Below are positions 38,180 through 44,216 of a stretch of DNA of 54,455 bases, piece by piece (position 1 is the stretch's first letter; each line of letters opens with the position of its first letter). Location: the IMG/VR virus record IMGVR_UViG_3300046315_000118, positions 1-54,455 of that record; one strand, given 5' to 3'. The DNA comes from a virus. The notes under the pieces were generated by a model, which saw only the letters and a program-made list of their open reading frames with translations, did not search any database and was not told the origin of the DNA. The translations under genes and the position numbers were made by a program.

Positions 38180-38847
38180 TATACTAATTTAATTTTAGGG
38201 TTGTTGAAAATTGAGGGGAACTTGGGGGCAAGAGCAGAAATAGCGCTTAATGCAATAGCGGCATGTTCACGCTGAGTACCGTTGCCTTTTCGTAAGTCAC
38301 AGTAGTGATACCAAGAACGAATAGTGCCAGCCATGTATAACTTAGAATTAGTAATACCTTCTGGTAGAGGAGCACGTGCCTGCTCTTTAGCAATACCCTT
38401 AGCTAGGGCTTCACTGTAAACTTCTGTAGCTAGCGTCCACACTTGTAGTTGACGGGCTTGCCACCAGGCTTCTAATTCTTTATCGTCAGTTTCAATAGAA
38501 TTCTGACGATTTTTATCATCTTGAAGTCTAGCTTCTCTGAAAGTATGTCCTAGTTGCGTAGCTTCTGCGTACCTTTGGCTAAATTCCTGGAAAGAGAAAC
38601 TGCGATGCCTTAGCATTTGTCGAGCAATATCTCTAGTCGTAGTAACCTCTAGGGTGGCACTAACCATTTCTAATGGCGACCAGTGCTTGTTGTTAATAAG
38701 ATAAGCAATAAGGCCTGGAGCAGTCAAAGTATTATGCTGATTAGCAGGGTTCGATACTCTAGCAGCATAAGCAATGAATTCATCTGGTGTCTCTATGCCT
38801 TCCACTAGAGGTACCGTTAGAGCTACTAGTTTTGTTGATACTGTCAA
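38179..38847 (-). CDS. thyX: flavin-dependent thymidylate synthase
   Basis: 222 residues with the ThyX signature RHRSFSFQEFSQRY (RHRxxSxxxxSxR, about 78-91), SPLEMVSATLEV before it and YMAGTIRSWYHYCDLR (about 170-185). It makes dTMP from dUMP with FAD and methylene-folate. The start is TTG at 38847, overlapping the TGA of the gene upstream (TTGA), so it depends on coupled translation. Confidence 0.95.
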   Translation of the reverse strand: MTVSTKLVALTVPLVEGIETPDEFIAYAARVSNPANQHNTLTAPGLIAYLINNKHWSPLEMVSATLEVTTTRDIARQMLRHRSFSFQEFSQRYAEATQLGHTFREARLQDDKNRQNSIETDDKELEAWWQARQLQVWTLATEVYSEALAKGIAKEQARAPLPEGITNSKLYMAGTIRSWYHYCDLRKGNGTQREHAAIALSAISALAPKFPSIFNNPKIKLV

Positions 38848-38996
38848 GCTAATTCCTTATATTCTTCTAGTCGGGCCTGCTCTATCTCTTCAGGCGTGTA
38901 TTTGTAGTCGTTTGGCGCCTCGAACATTGCAACCAAAGTATTTCCCTCATAGATTGAGAGTGTATTGTTTTCGTTATTAAGTAGCGCAAGTCTCAT
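38844..38996 (-). CDS. small hypothetical protein
   Basis: 50 residues starting MRLALLNNENN and ending with a Glu-rich helix (PEEIEQARLEEYKELA). It overlaps the gene upstream by 20 bases and the thyX start by 4, so it fits a continuous coupled run. Unknown function. Confidence 0.55.
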   Translation of the reverse strand: MRLALLNNENNTLSIYEGNTLVAMFEAPNDYKYTPEEIEQARLEEYKELA

Positions 38997-39141
38997 AGGT
39001 TTTTAACTGCTTAAGTAGTTCATGCCATTCTTTATACATGCTGGCAAGGGTATATTCAACTTCTTTAATTTCTTCAGTTAGGATATCCTTACGAATATTC
39101 AGTAAGGACTTGTCAGTAAAATCTACTGCTTTGGCTTCCAT
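38977..39141 (-). CDS. small helical hypothetical protein
   Basis: 54 residues (MEAKAVDFTDKSLLNIRKD, then ILTEEIKEVEYTLASMYKEW), almost wholly helical. It overlaps the phosphoesterase stop by 19 bases and the next start by 20. Unknown function. Confidence 0.55.
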   Translation of the reverse strand: MEAKAVDFTDKSLLNIRKDILTEEIKEVEYTLASMYKEWHELLKQLKTYETCAT

Positions 39142-39665
39142 TTTTTAACCTCTTCAAGTGACATTGGTTTGTAATTTGTTTGCTCAACGGATACGCAAAA
39201 GTACCTATCGTCGGTGGCATCGGTATTAGTACTACCGTGCATTCTCATTACACGATTAGCATGAAGATGCCCATGTACATTGAAGCCCCAGCGAGCCAGG
39301 CTAGCAGGATGCACAGGAATATGGGTAAGAAGCAAACCATCAAACTGATGAACACCCCTAACATCATCAAAATATCGTTGATAAACTGATAGGTCTTCGA
39401 GGTCATGGTTACCTTTAATTAGGACTTTATTGCCATTCATCTTTTCAAGCCAGTGGAGGTGCTTTTTATGAAAAGTTACGTCTCCTAATACGTAGACGCG
39501 GTCACCTGCTTTTACCAGCTTGTTGTGTTCCTGAACCATGTGTTCGTCAGCTTCCAAAGAACACGAAAAGGGCCTTAACGGAGAACCGTCGGCCCGTTTA
39601 AACTTAACATAGGGGCTTTCGTGCCCAAAATGGTAGTCTGCAATTAGAAAAATATTTTTGCTCAT
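39123..39665 (-). CDS. metallophosphoesterase
   Basis: 180 residues. Motifs: DYHFGHES (I), YVLGDVTF (II), IKGNHDLE (III), LLLTHIPVHP (IV) and NVHGHLHANR (V). The small size and HFGHE start fit the phage calcineurin-like phosphoesterase group. The substrate is unknown; a nucleotide or RNA end is possible. It overlaps genes on both sides. Confidence 0.88.
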   Translation of the reverse strand: MSKNIFLIADYHFGHESPYVKFKRADGSPLRPFSCSLEADEHMVQEHNKLVKAGDRVYVLGDVTFHKKHLHWLEKMNGNKVLIKGNHDLEDLSVYQRYFDDVRGVHQFDGLLLTHIPVHPASLARWGFNVHGHLHANRVMRMHGSTNTDATDDRYFCVSVEQTNYKPMSLEEVKKWKPKQ

Positions 39666-39946
39666 TTTGGTCTATGTCTAATATCGTACACGATATGTTC
39701 AATCTTTTCTCGTACGATAATGACATTATATTTGAATTGAAGTGTATGACATGCAGCGCTTAGAAACTCTATGGCCTGATCCAAAGTAGCAGCATATTTA
39801 GTTAAATAGTAGTATGTATCATTACCTAGAACGGGATCACGCATAATCTCGCTAGTCTTCCAGTGTAGTTCAGCTGCGGCGAAGGCCGCCTGCTTGGCTT
39901 GGCTAGTATAGCAAGTGATATGAATTTCGTAAAGTAGTTTAGACAT
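39662..39946 (-). CDS. hypothetical small protein
   Basis: 94 residues, beta-rich (LLYEIHITCYTSQAKQAA, YKFNVIIVREKIEH-like end). It lies between tRNA-Ser and the phosphoesterase gene, coupled to the latter. Unknown function. Confidence 0.5.
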   Translation of the reverse strand: MSKLLYEIHITCYTSQAKQAAFAAAELHWKTSEIMRDPVLGNDTYYYLTKYAATLDQAIEFLSAACHTLQFKYNVIIVREKIEHIVYDIRHRPK

Positions 39947-39959
39947 TGTAGTTTAATTT

Positions 39960-40047
39960 TGGCGGATATCTGAGGAATCGAACCCCACCCGGTTGCCCAA
40001 GCGTAACGCTTTCCAAGCGTACCGTGGTCCATACACGTTAAGACTCC
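39960..40047 (-). tRNA. tRNA-Ser (GGA)
   Basis: Minus strand, 88 nt with encoded CCA. Anticodon stem-loop around TTGGAAA, D-arm CGTG/CACG, long variable arm, T-arm TGGGG/CCTCA around TTCGATT. The acceptor strands GGAGTCT and GATATCC pair poorly at positions 4-6 unless one A is bulged. Confidence 0.85.
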
Positions 40048-40081
40048 GTTGTTTGGCTGGCACCGACCCTTTTCAGGGCCC

Positions 40082-40107
40082 CAATATACACCCCGGAGTG
40101 TATATTG
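40082..40107. repeat. 10-bp perfect hairpin between tRNA-Ser and tRNA-like element
   Basis: CAATATACAC and GTGTATATTG flank a 6-base loop (CCCGGA on +). No T-run follows, so it is not a classical terminator; a processing signal or part of a structured RNA is possible. Confidence 0.7.
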
Positions 40108-40135
40108 TCAGAATATACTAAAGCACCAATTGTTT

Positions 40136-40209
40136 TGGCGAGAGTGTGCAGGTTCTGATTCTGCTCGCGATACCTTACGGTCTGCTCTACTTATGAGCTA
40201 AGCACTCTC
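40136..40209 (-). tRNA. degenerate tRNA-like element, isotype unclear
   Basis: Minus strand, 74 nt ending in an encoded GCCA. The acceptor stem GAGAGTG/CACTCTC is perfect and GCTCATAAGTAGAGC is a normal D-arm. However, four bases instead of two precede the D-stem, the T-loop is not TTCRA-like (ATCAGAA), and no anticodon stem with T33 can be drawn (best is ACC-GTAA-GGT). Either a decayed tRNA or a tRNA mimic. Confidence 0.55.
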
Positions 40210-40215
40210 ATTATT

Positions 40216-40290
40216 TGGCGACGCATGGGAGAATCGAACTCCCGTAAGCGGATAGACAATCCGCAGTAATGACCTCTATACGAATGCGCC
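40216..40290 (-). tRNA. tRNA-Asp (GTC)
   Basis: Minus strand, 75 nt with encoded CCA. Acceptor GGCGCAT/ATGCGTC, anticodon stem GCGGA/TCCGC around TTGTCTA, T-arm GGGAG/CTCCC. Confidence 0.93.
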
Positions 40291-40371
40291 ATAATTTTAG
40301 TATACAATCTCAGTCGGAGGTCGCTGAGCCTGATTAGAGACGTAAGCGCTTACGCTGTATACTAAAATTAT
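40291..40371. ncRNA. candidate structured RNA: 16-bp stem closing two hairpins (three-way junction)
   Basis: ATAATTTTAGTATACA (40291-40306) is the exact reverse complement of 40356-40371. Inside lie CTCAG/CTGAG (40309-40313 with 40324-40328) and the palindrome CGTAAGCGCTTACG (40341-40354). It fills the whole space between tRNA-Asp and tRNA-Phe; the outer stem ends exactly at both tRNA genes, sharing a base with the tRNA-Phe CCA. Function unknown. Confidence 0.6.
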
Positions 40372-40446
40372 GGCCCTACCTCTTGGAATCGAACCAAGTT
40401 CAACGGCTCTTCAGACCGCCGCTATGACCACATCAGCTAAAGCAGG
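40371..40446 (-). tRNA. tRNA-Phe (GAA)
   Basis: Minus strand, 76 nt with encoded CCA. Acceptor CCTGCTT/AGGTAGG, anticodon stem GCGGT/GCCGT around CTGAAGA, T-arm CTTGG/CCAAG. Confidence 0.93.
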
Positions 40447-40632
40447 ATTGTGGTAGTTTAGTCTGATAACTACCAAGAGTTGACCCAATGATCTGTTGGG
40501 ATTTTAAGTCTCACGTTGACTGGCTGTCTATTCCAGCTTGCCTTCCTCATAGTTTAACGTCTGCGGATGCGCGACGGCTGAACGTAACAATTATCGCTAA
40601 AGCGGATACTGTCATCTGGTTACAGCTTATTT
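40447..40632. other. 186-base non-coding spacer with hairpins
   Basis: Between tRNA-Phe and tRNA-Val. It holds the perfect hairpin TGGTAGTT/AACTACCA (40451-40475), CCCAA/TTGGG after it, CTGG/CCAG near 40522-40535, and a GTAAC/GTTAC-closed hairpin with CGC-TTTA-GCG (about 40588-40622). No ORF on the minus strand fits. It may be a structured RNA or spacer of a processed tRNA transcript. Confidence 0.4.
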
Positions 40633-40708
40633 TGGTACCCCCGGTCAGACTCGAACTGACATACCCCGCCGTGTAAAAGCAGCGCTTGAACCTCTCAGCT
40701 ACAGGGGC
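40633..40708 (-). tRNA. tRNA-Val (TAC)
   Basis: Minus strand, 76 nt with encoded CCA. Acceptor GCCCCTG/CGGGGGT, anticodon stem CTGCT/GGCGG (two G-T pairs) around TTTACAC, T-arm GTCAG/CTGAC. Confidence 0.92.
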
Positions 40709-40714
40709 AAAACT

Positions 40715-40969
40715 TTACAGAGCCTGAATTGCAGGAGCTGCAGGAACCATAGAACCACCGGTCAGCTGCATCACGATAAAGGCTTTACCAGGATACATAC
40801 CAGCTAGACGCGCAGACTCGCGGTCGGCAAGAATCCTGTTAGGGTGAGTAGTAGGACGAGCACTGATAGAAAACGTGCCTGTAGGATCAATAGATCCTAC
40901 GATGAACTGACGGCCGCGAACGGCATCTAGGGCGGATTGCATATTTGTAGACATTTGTAGTTTATTCAT
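40715..40969 (-). CDS. hypothetical small protein
   Basis: 84 residues; a second Met (residue 6) is an equally good start. RGRQFIVGSIDPTGTFSIS then ADRESARLAGMYPGKAFIVM is a compact beta-helix-beta pattern. The ending LTGGSMVPAAPAIQAL is flexible. GC content is higher than in neighbours. Unknown function; it lies 6 bases from tRNA-Val. Confidence 0.5.
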   Translation of the reverse strand: MNKLQMSTNMQSALDAVRGRQFIVGSIDPTGTFSISARPTTHPNRILADRESARLAGMYPGKAFIVMQLTGGSMVPAAPAIQAL

Positions 40970-40974
40970 TTTGT

Positions 40975-41241
40975 TTAATAGGGAACATCATCAGGGTTCC
41001 AAGGTTCATAGTTCTTGTGTTTAGTTTTAGAGAGCTTCTTATCGTTACATAGTTCTAGAAGTCTGGTAACTAGAACTTTTTTAACTTCTTCTTTAAAGGA
41101 TTTTCCTGCTTCTACATATAACCAGGCTATGTAGGTTGGATCTGCACTAAGTGCGTCATATACAGTGCAGCCTTCGTACTTACCAAAAGTTAGCTCTGAG
41201 TCTAGGGTCAGAGTGCCTACTGTAGAGAATAGCTTTGACAT
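40975..41241 (-). CDS. ExoX C-terminal-like small protein
   Basis: 88 residues. LTFGKYEGCTVYDALSADPT and YIAWLYVEAGKSF match the short domain found at the end of exonuclease X and in many phage orphans (GKxxGxxxxxVxxxDPxYIxW). It probably binds DNA or a nuclease partner; alone it has no catalytic residues. The start overlaps the tRNA-Arg CCA end by one base. Confidence 0.65.
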   Translation of the reverse strand: MSKLFSTVGTLTLDSELTFGKYEGCTVYDALSADPTYIAWLYVEAGKSFKEEVKKVLVTRLLELCNDKKLSKTKHKNYEPWNPDDVPY

Positions 41242-41316
41242 GGTACCTCTTGCATGAATCGAACATGCACCAAAGGTTTAGGAAACCCCTATTCTGTCCA
41301 TTGAACTAAAGAGGTA
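41241..41316 (-). tRNA. tRNA-Arg (CCT)
   Basis: Minus strand, 76 nt with encoded CCA. Acceptor TACCTCT/AGAGGTA, anticodon stem GGGGT/ACCTT around TTCCTAA, T-arm GCATG/CATGC. Confidence 0.92.
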
Positions 41317-41321
41317 TTATT

Positions 41322-41398
41322 TGGTAGTTCCTATGTGATTTGAACACATGATCGCGGCGTATGAAACCGCTGCATTAGGCCGACTATGCTAAGGAACC
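41322..41398 (-). tRNA. tRNA with CAT anticodon (elongator Met or Ile2)
   Basis: Minus strand, 77 nt with encoded CCA. Acceptor GGTTCCT/AGGAACT, D-arm GCAT/ATGC with GG, anticodon stem GCGGT/GCCGC around TTCATAC. The G1-T72 pair rules against initiator tRNA. Met and lysidine-modified Ile cannot be told apart here. Confidence 0.88.
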
Positions 41399-41635
41399 GT
41401 TGTTAATTGTTTCCAGATGCTTGCGTATATAACGCATAAAATAGATACCTTTATCTACGTCTTCAAAGGTAGCATCACCCGTATCTTCAATAGGAACCGG
41501 AAACGACAGGATATTATACTGATCGTCCCTTGCTAGGTACCATAGGTTACCCTTACGGTACCTTTCAAATTTTACTGAGTTCTTAACTGCGCTCTTGAGA
41601 TCAAAATTGCTTACGTAATGTACCCTTTGTGCTTT
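41384..41635 (-). CDS. probable CDS without a standard start codon
   Basis: An open frame of 83 codons (with LWYLARDDQYNILSFPVP, then FEDVDKGIYFMRYIRKHLE) that looks protein-like. It ends in a TAG inside the 5' end of the CAT-anticodon tRNA. There is no ATG, GTG or TTG downstream of the preceding in-frame TGA. It overlaps the end of the gene upstream in the -1 frame. Either a rare start, a frameshift product of the upstream gene, or a sequence error. Confidence 0.4.
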   Translation of the reverse strand, partial: KAQRVHYVSNFDLKSAVKNSVKFERYRKGNLWYLARDDQYNILSFPVPIEDTGDATFEDVDKGIYFMRYIRKHLETINNGSLA

Positions 41636-41895
41636 TCAGCAACGTAGTCACACCAGTAACCTTCGATGTTGTCAGAATACTCGTCTCCGATATATTCTTC
41701 ATCGTCGTCATCGTCGTCGTGATTATCAGTAGCAGACTCTGTAGCGTAGATACCATACATTTCCGCGTTAGAAATAGCACCTTCGTAAGCGTACTGATCT
41801 AGCTCTTCGTTAGTAACCTCGTCATCAAATTCGACCATTTCGTAGCCGTCAGAGCCACAAAAGCCGGTATGGTATGTAAAAAAGATTTTGCGCAT
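41611..41895 (-). CDS. acidic small protein
   Basis: 94 residues with a run of nine Asp/Glu in the middle (NHDDDDDDEEY) and a conserved-looking N-terminal FFTYHTGFCGSDGYEMVEF. Proteins of this pattern occur in T5- and T4-like accessory regions as hypotheticals. The promoter at 41923 is 28 bases upstream. Acidic surface suggests DNA mimicry or protein binding, but nothing proves it. Confidence 0.6.
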   Translation of the reverse strand: MRKIFFTYHTGFCGSDGYEMVEFDDEVTNEELDQYAYEGAISNAEMYGIYATESATDNHDDDDDDEEYIGDEYSDNIEGYWCDYVAEKHKGYIT

Positions 41896-41922
41896 ATTGT
41901 TGCCTTTTCAATGTATAAATAC

Positions 41923-41951
41923 ATTATATATTGAAAAACCAGCACTTTCAA
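41923..41951 (-). promoter_or_regulatory. sigma70-type promoter
   Basis: On the minus strand TTGAAA (41951-41946), 17 bases, TATAAT (41928-41923), preceded by TTCTTAC. It drives the acidic small protein and probably the tRNA genes downstream. Confidence 0.85.
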
Positions 41952-41974
41952 GTAAGAAATTTTAAATGTAAGAC

Positions 41975-42044
41975 GAACATAGAGTGGGCTCGAACCACCG
42001 ACCTTCACCGTCGCGACACTCTATCCAACTGAGCTACTATGTTC
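41975..42044 (-). tRNA. degenerate tRNA, His-like ends, shortened anticodon arm
   Basis: Minus strand, about 70 nt without encoded CCA. Acceptor AACATAG/CTATGTT is perfect, with G at -1 facing C73, the identity feature of tRNA-His. The D-arm (GCTCAGTTGGATAGAGT) and T-arm (GGTGG/CCACT around TTCGAGC) are normal. The anticodon arm is about five bases short; the best stem is CGAC/GTCG around GGTGAAG, with no T33. GTG is present but not in a normal loop. Confidence 0.55.
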
Positions 42045-42125
42045 TGTACTACGAATCGATCTAATCATTTGTGGGCTGAACACTCCGTCGATCGACTTCC
42101 TCAGCTCAGACTGTAGTTGTACTTC

Positions 42126-42476
42126 CTACAGACTCGTAATTTTGGTAGAAGTTAGGTTACTAACCCACTTCTTATTTTTAGCTTCCATAGACATATTAAG
42201 CTTTGCCAGAATCTCATATACATTATGTTCTGGGTATGCCTTGAACAAAATACAAAGAGCACAATTTAATAGATCTGCAATTTCACCTTCGATTGGCTCT
42301 TTTAGGTCTTTGTTAATATTTCCGCAAATTACATTAATTTGCTCTGCTACTTCACCAACTTCTTCGGTTAGTTTAAGTCCTATCGCTTCTAGTGACTTAG
42401 TTTCTCGCAATAAACTAATATCGTAAATGTCATAAACATTTCCTAGAAAATTTTGTTCAACTTTTACAAATGTCAT
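42126..42476 (-). CDS. MazG-like nucleotide pyrophosphohydrolase
   Basis: 116 residues. LTEEVGEVAEQINV (ExxE, about 37-50) and GEIADLLNCALCILF (ExxD, about 79-93) are the Mg-binding pairs of all-alpha NTP pyrophosphohydrolases. Such phage enzymes may act on modified dNTPs or on ppGpp-like signals; the substrate is unknown here. Confidence 0.75.
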   Translation of the reverse strand: MTFVKVEQNFLGNVYDIYDISLLRETKSLEAIGLKLTEEVGEVAEQINVICGNINKDLKEPIEGEIADLLNCALCILFKAYPEHNVYEILAKLNMSMEAKNKKWVSNLTSTKITSL

Positions 42477-42488
42477 TATATACTTAGC

Positions 42489-42562
42489 TGGTGCGGGTGG
42501 AGAGGATCGAACTCTCGTCTAGACGTTGGCAACGTCCTATTCTACCATTGAACTACACACGC
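42489..42562 (-). tRNA. tRNA-Gly (GCC)
   Basis: Minus strand, 74 nt with encoded CCA. Acceptor GCGTGTG/CACCCGC (one T-C mismatch), anticodon stem GGACG/CGTCT around TTGCCAA, T-arm GAGAG/CTCTC. Confidence 0.92.
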
Positions 42563-42651
42563 AATGTTTTAACGTAAAGAAACCCATACTGGTCAAAGTA
42601 CCACACAATAAATACTTTAGGCTCTTCTGGCTTGTATGAGATAACTTGCAT
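42553..42651 (-). CDS. possible 32-residue protein overlapping tRNA-Gly
   Basis: ATG at 42651 opens MQVISYKPEEPKVFIVW and ends LYVKTLRV before a TAG that lies inside the tRNA-Gly 5' end. It fills the spacer between tRNA-Cys and tRNA-Gly completely. Codon use looks normal. Unknown function; translation not proven. Confidence 0.4.
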   Translation of the reverse strand: MQVISYKPEEPKVFIVWYFDQYGFLYVKTLRV

Positions 42652-42932
42652 TAATGGAGACTCGCCGGAGAGTTGAACTCCGCTAGCTGGATTTGCAATC
42701 CAGAACCTGACCGCCCGGCCCGCGAGTTATTGATCTGAAGCACTTCTAGTACGGCATCGGCGTTGGCAAGCTGTTCGTGTAGATCTTCGAATGAGTCTGC
42801 TACAACTTCGTCCCACTGAGTGGAATCATTAAGATACTTGAGCGCGGCTTCTAGCTTAGATTCTGCAAGTACTTCTTGCATTAGGATCTCGTTAGTGTGA
42901 AACGACAAAAAAGCAACTACATATGTATTCAT
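42651..42932 (-). CDS. hypothetical protein whose 3' end runs through tRNA-Cys
   Basis: 93 residues. Residues 1-70 (YVVAFLSFHTNEILMQEV, then ALKYLNDSTQWDEVVADSF) look like a real small alpha/beta protein. From about residue 68 the codons lie within the tRNA-Cys gene, and the TAA stop comes one base after its CCA. A promoter lies 24 bases upstream. The tRNA-derived tail may be tolerated extra sequence. Unknown function. Confidence 0.55.
   Translation of the reverse strand: MNTYVVAFLSFHTNEILMQEVLAESKLEAALKYLNDSTQWDEVVADSFEDLHEQLANADAVLEVLQINNSRAGRSGSGLQIQLAEFNSPASLH
42655..42728 (-). tRNA. tRNA-Cys (GCA)
   Basis: Minus strand, 74 nt with encoded CCA. Acceptor AACTCGC/GCGAGTC (A1-C72 mismatch), anticodon stem CTGGA/TCCAG around TTGCAAA, T-arm CGGAG/CTCCG. 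Confidence 0.92.
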
Positions 42933-42955
42933 TGAACTATCCCGATCAAAGAATT

Positions 42956-42984
42956 ATTATAGACTAATATAACTGCGCAATCAA
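42956..42984 (-). promoter_or_regulatory. sigma70-type promoter
   Basis: On the minus strand TTGATT (42984-42979), 17 bases, TATAAT (42961-42956), preceded by TTCTCAC. It drives the small gene at 42651 and the tRNA-Cys/Gly run. Confidence 0.87.
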
Positions 42985-43005
42985 GTGAGAATTTTTTACG
43001 CTCGA

Positions 43006-43455
43006 TTAATAGGCACCTTGTCCAGGACTCTCTTGCCATCTATAATCTGATACTTCTTTTTCTAAAGCAGCTACTTTTATTGTTAGTCTATTAGCTACAT
43101 CAGTATCGCTGGGCTTCCACATTTTAGCGAACTGTAGCACTCTAGGATACTGCTCTCTAGGGCATACTACAAGACAGCTAGGACTTCCGTTTAATACGGT
43201 ATTTTCGTGTCCTTGGTATACGAAAGGTAGTTCAAGAATTTTTTCAAACTCTCGCATATTTACCTTCAGCACAACTTTACGAAAAGAGTCTTTTAACCAG
43301 CCGGCATAATTACACTTTTCATTTAAATACGTGCTGTTATTTTCAACTATGGGTCTGGAGAAATATATATGAGCATTTAGGGCGGAGTGCGCTACTAGCA
43401 CTGGAACCATATGATCTGGTACGGTTTCTAATACAGCTATATACATTTTGCTCAT
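43006..43455 (-). CDS. possible peptidyl-tRNA hydrolase (PTH2-like)
   Basis: 149 residues from the ATG at 43455 that overlaps the upstream TGA (ATGA). MYIAVLETVPDHMVPVLVAH then SALNAHIYF recalls the PTH2 start (strand, then AHA-type helix). KVVLKVNMREFEKILELP and a late Pro/Arg-rich strand fit the same fold. The usual GKxxAQ of PTH2 is not kept, so activity is uncertain. Among so many tRNA genes a peptidyl-tRNA-linked role is attractive but unproven. Confidence 0.45.
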   Translation of the reverse strand: MSKMYIAVLETVPDHMVPVLVAHSALNAHIYFSRPIVENNSTYLNEKCNYAGWLKDSFRKVVLKVNMREFEKILELPFVYQGHENTVLNGSPSCLVVCPREQYPRVLQFAKMWKPSDTDVANRLTIKVAALEKEVSDYRWQESPGQGAY

Positions 43456-43661
43456 GTGTAACAACCCCACTCACCTTCAATTACATGAATTCCATATTTA
43501 TCGTAAATTTCTTCTTCTTTTTGTTCGTCGGTATTTTCAGGATCTGGAAGGTAATTTTCTACGCCCATTAGATAGACAACATCATGTTCCCCCTGAAGCT
43601 TCAACGCGTTATGAGGAATTTTAAAGTCTTTAGCTAAACTGTTCAATTGAGAAAGGTTCAT
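43452..43661 (-). CDS. hypothetical small protein
   Basis: 69 residues, acidic (ENYLPDPENTDEQKEEEIYD), coupled by overlap to both neighbours. Unknown function. Confidence 0.5.
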   Translation of the reverse strand: MNLSQLNSLAKDFKIPHNALKLQGEHDVVYLMGVENYLPDPENTDEQKEEEIYDKYGIHVIEGEWGCYT

Positions 43662-44028
43662 GTACTATATAGCGAAATGTTGGAGAATGTTTGTCTGAAC
43701 GCAGTGGCTTTAGATCTGCAAATACTTCTTGAGCATTAACAATTATGGTTCGATATTTAACAGGGTATCTTTTTATAAACCATAAGGGCATCCACTCTTG
43801 TTTAATATGCTCCCATGCAGAAATAGGCACTCTGATACGATCTACTTCTCTAGTATCTGAACACATTACTAGTCTAGTTAGTCTTAGATGCATGTCGCCG
43901 GTTGCCGTCTCTATCATAGCCTGTAGGTTATAACTATCATATGCCCCATCGCTCAGTAAATAGTTAGCTGCTACTTTTTCAGCTTTAAGTTCTAGTTGTC
44001 TAGATGTGGCTAAATAAGGTATGCTCAT
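43630..44028 (-). CDS. hypothetical protein
   Basis: 132 residues (YLATSRQLELKAEKVAANYL, then IRVPISAWEHIKQEWMPLWF and YRTIIVNAQEVFADLKPL). Mixed alpha/beta. It overlaps the next gene by 32 bases and the lipoprotein stop by 4. Unknown function. Confidence 0.5.
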   Translation of the reverse strand: MSIPYLATSRQLELKAEKVAANYLLSDGAYDSYNLQAMIETATGDMHLRLTRLVMCSDTREVDRIRVPISAWEHIKQEWMPLWFIKRYPVKYRTIIVNAQEVFADLKPLRSDKHSPTFRYIVHEPFSIEQFS

Positions 44029-44216
44029 AGTTTATAAAGTGCTCTGTTACTACACAAAACAAATTCTGATCCTGTAGCATGTGCTTGTATAGCTATCACT
44101 ATTGCGTCTTTGGACGCACAAAGCTTATTTGCTGCTTCAATATCGTTGCTGTTTACAGATTGATACATGCAACCAGTAAGACTTAGGGCTAGTAAGGTAG
44201 TGCTAATCAGTCTCAT
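44025..44216 (-). CDS. small lipoprotein
   Basis: 63 residues. MRLISTTLLALSLTGC is a lipoprotein signal with the lipobox LTGC (Cys at residue 16). The mature part is 48 residues with two further Cys that could form a disulfide. Candidates are an o-spanin or a superinfection-exclusion lipoprotein (T5 Llp-type); the sequence does not decide. Confidence 0.65.
   Translation of the reverse strand: MRLISTTLLALSLTGCMYQSVNSNDIEAANKLCASKDAIVIAIQAHATGSEFVLCSNRALYKL

Noticed and set aside
40136-40209. tRNA-Tyr (GTA) for the tRNA-like element
   Set aside because: GTA occurs in ACCGTAAGGT, but no 5-bp anticodon stem or T33 supports it, and the long variable arm expected of bacterial tRNA-Tyr is missing.
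40633-40708. Possible 8-base anticodon loop (frameshift suppressor) in tRNA-Val
   Set aside because: Shifting the stem by one gives a fully paired CTGCT/GGCGG stem with a normal 7-base loop and T33, so it is a standard tRNA-Val.
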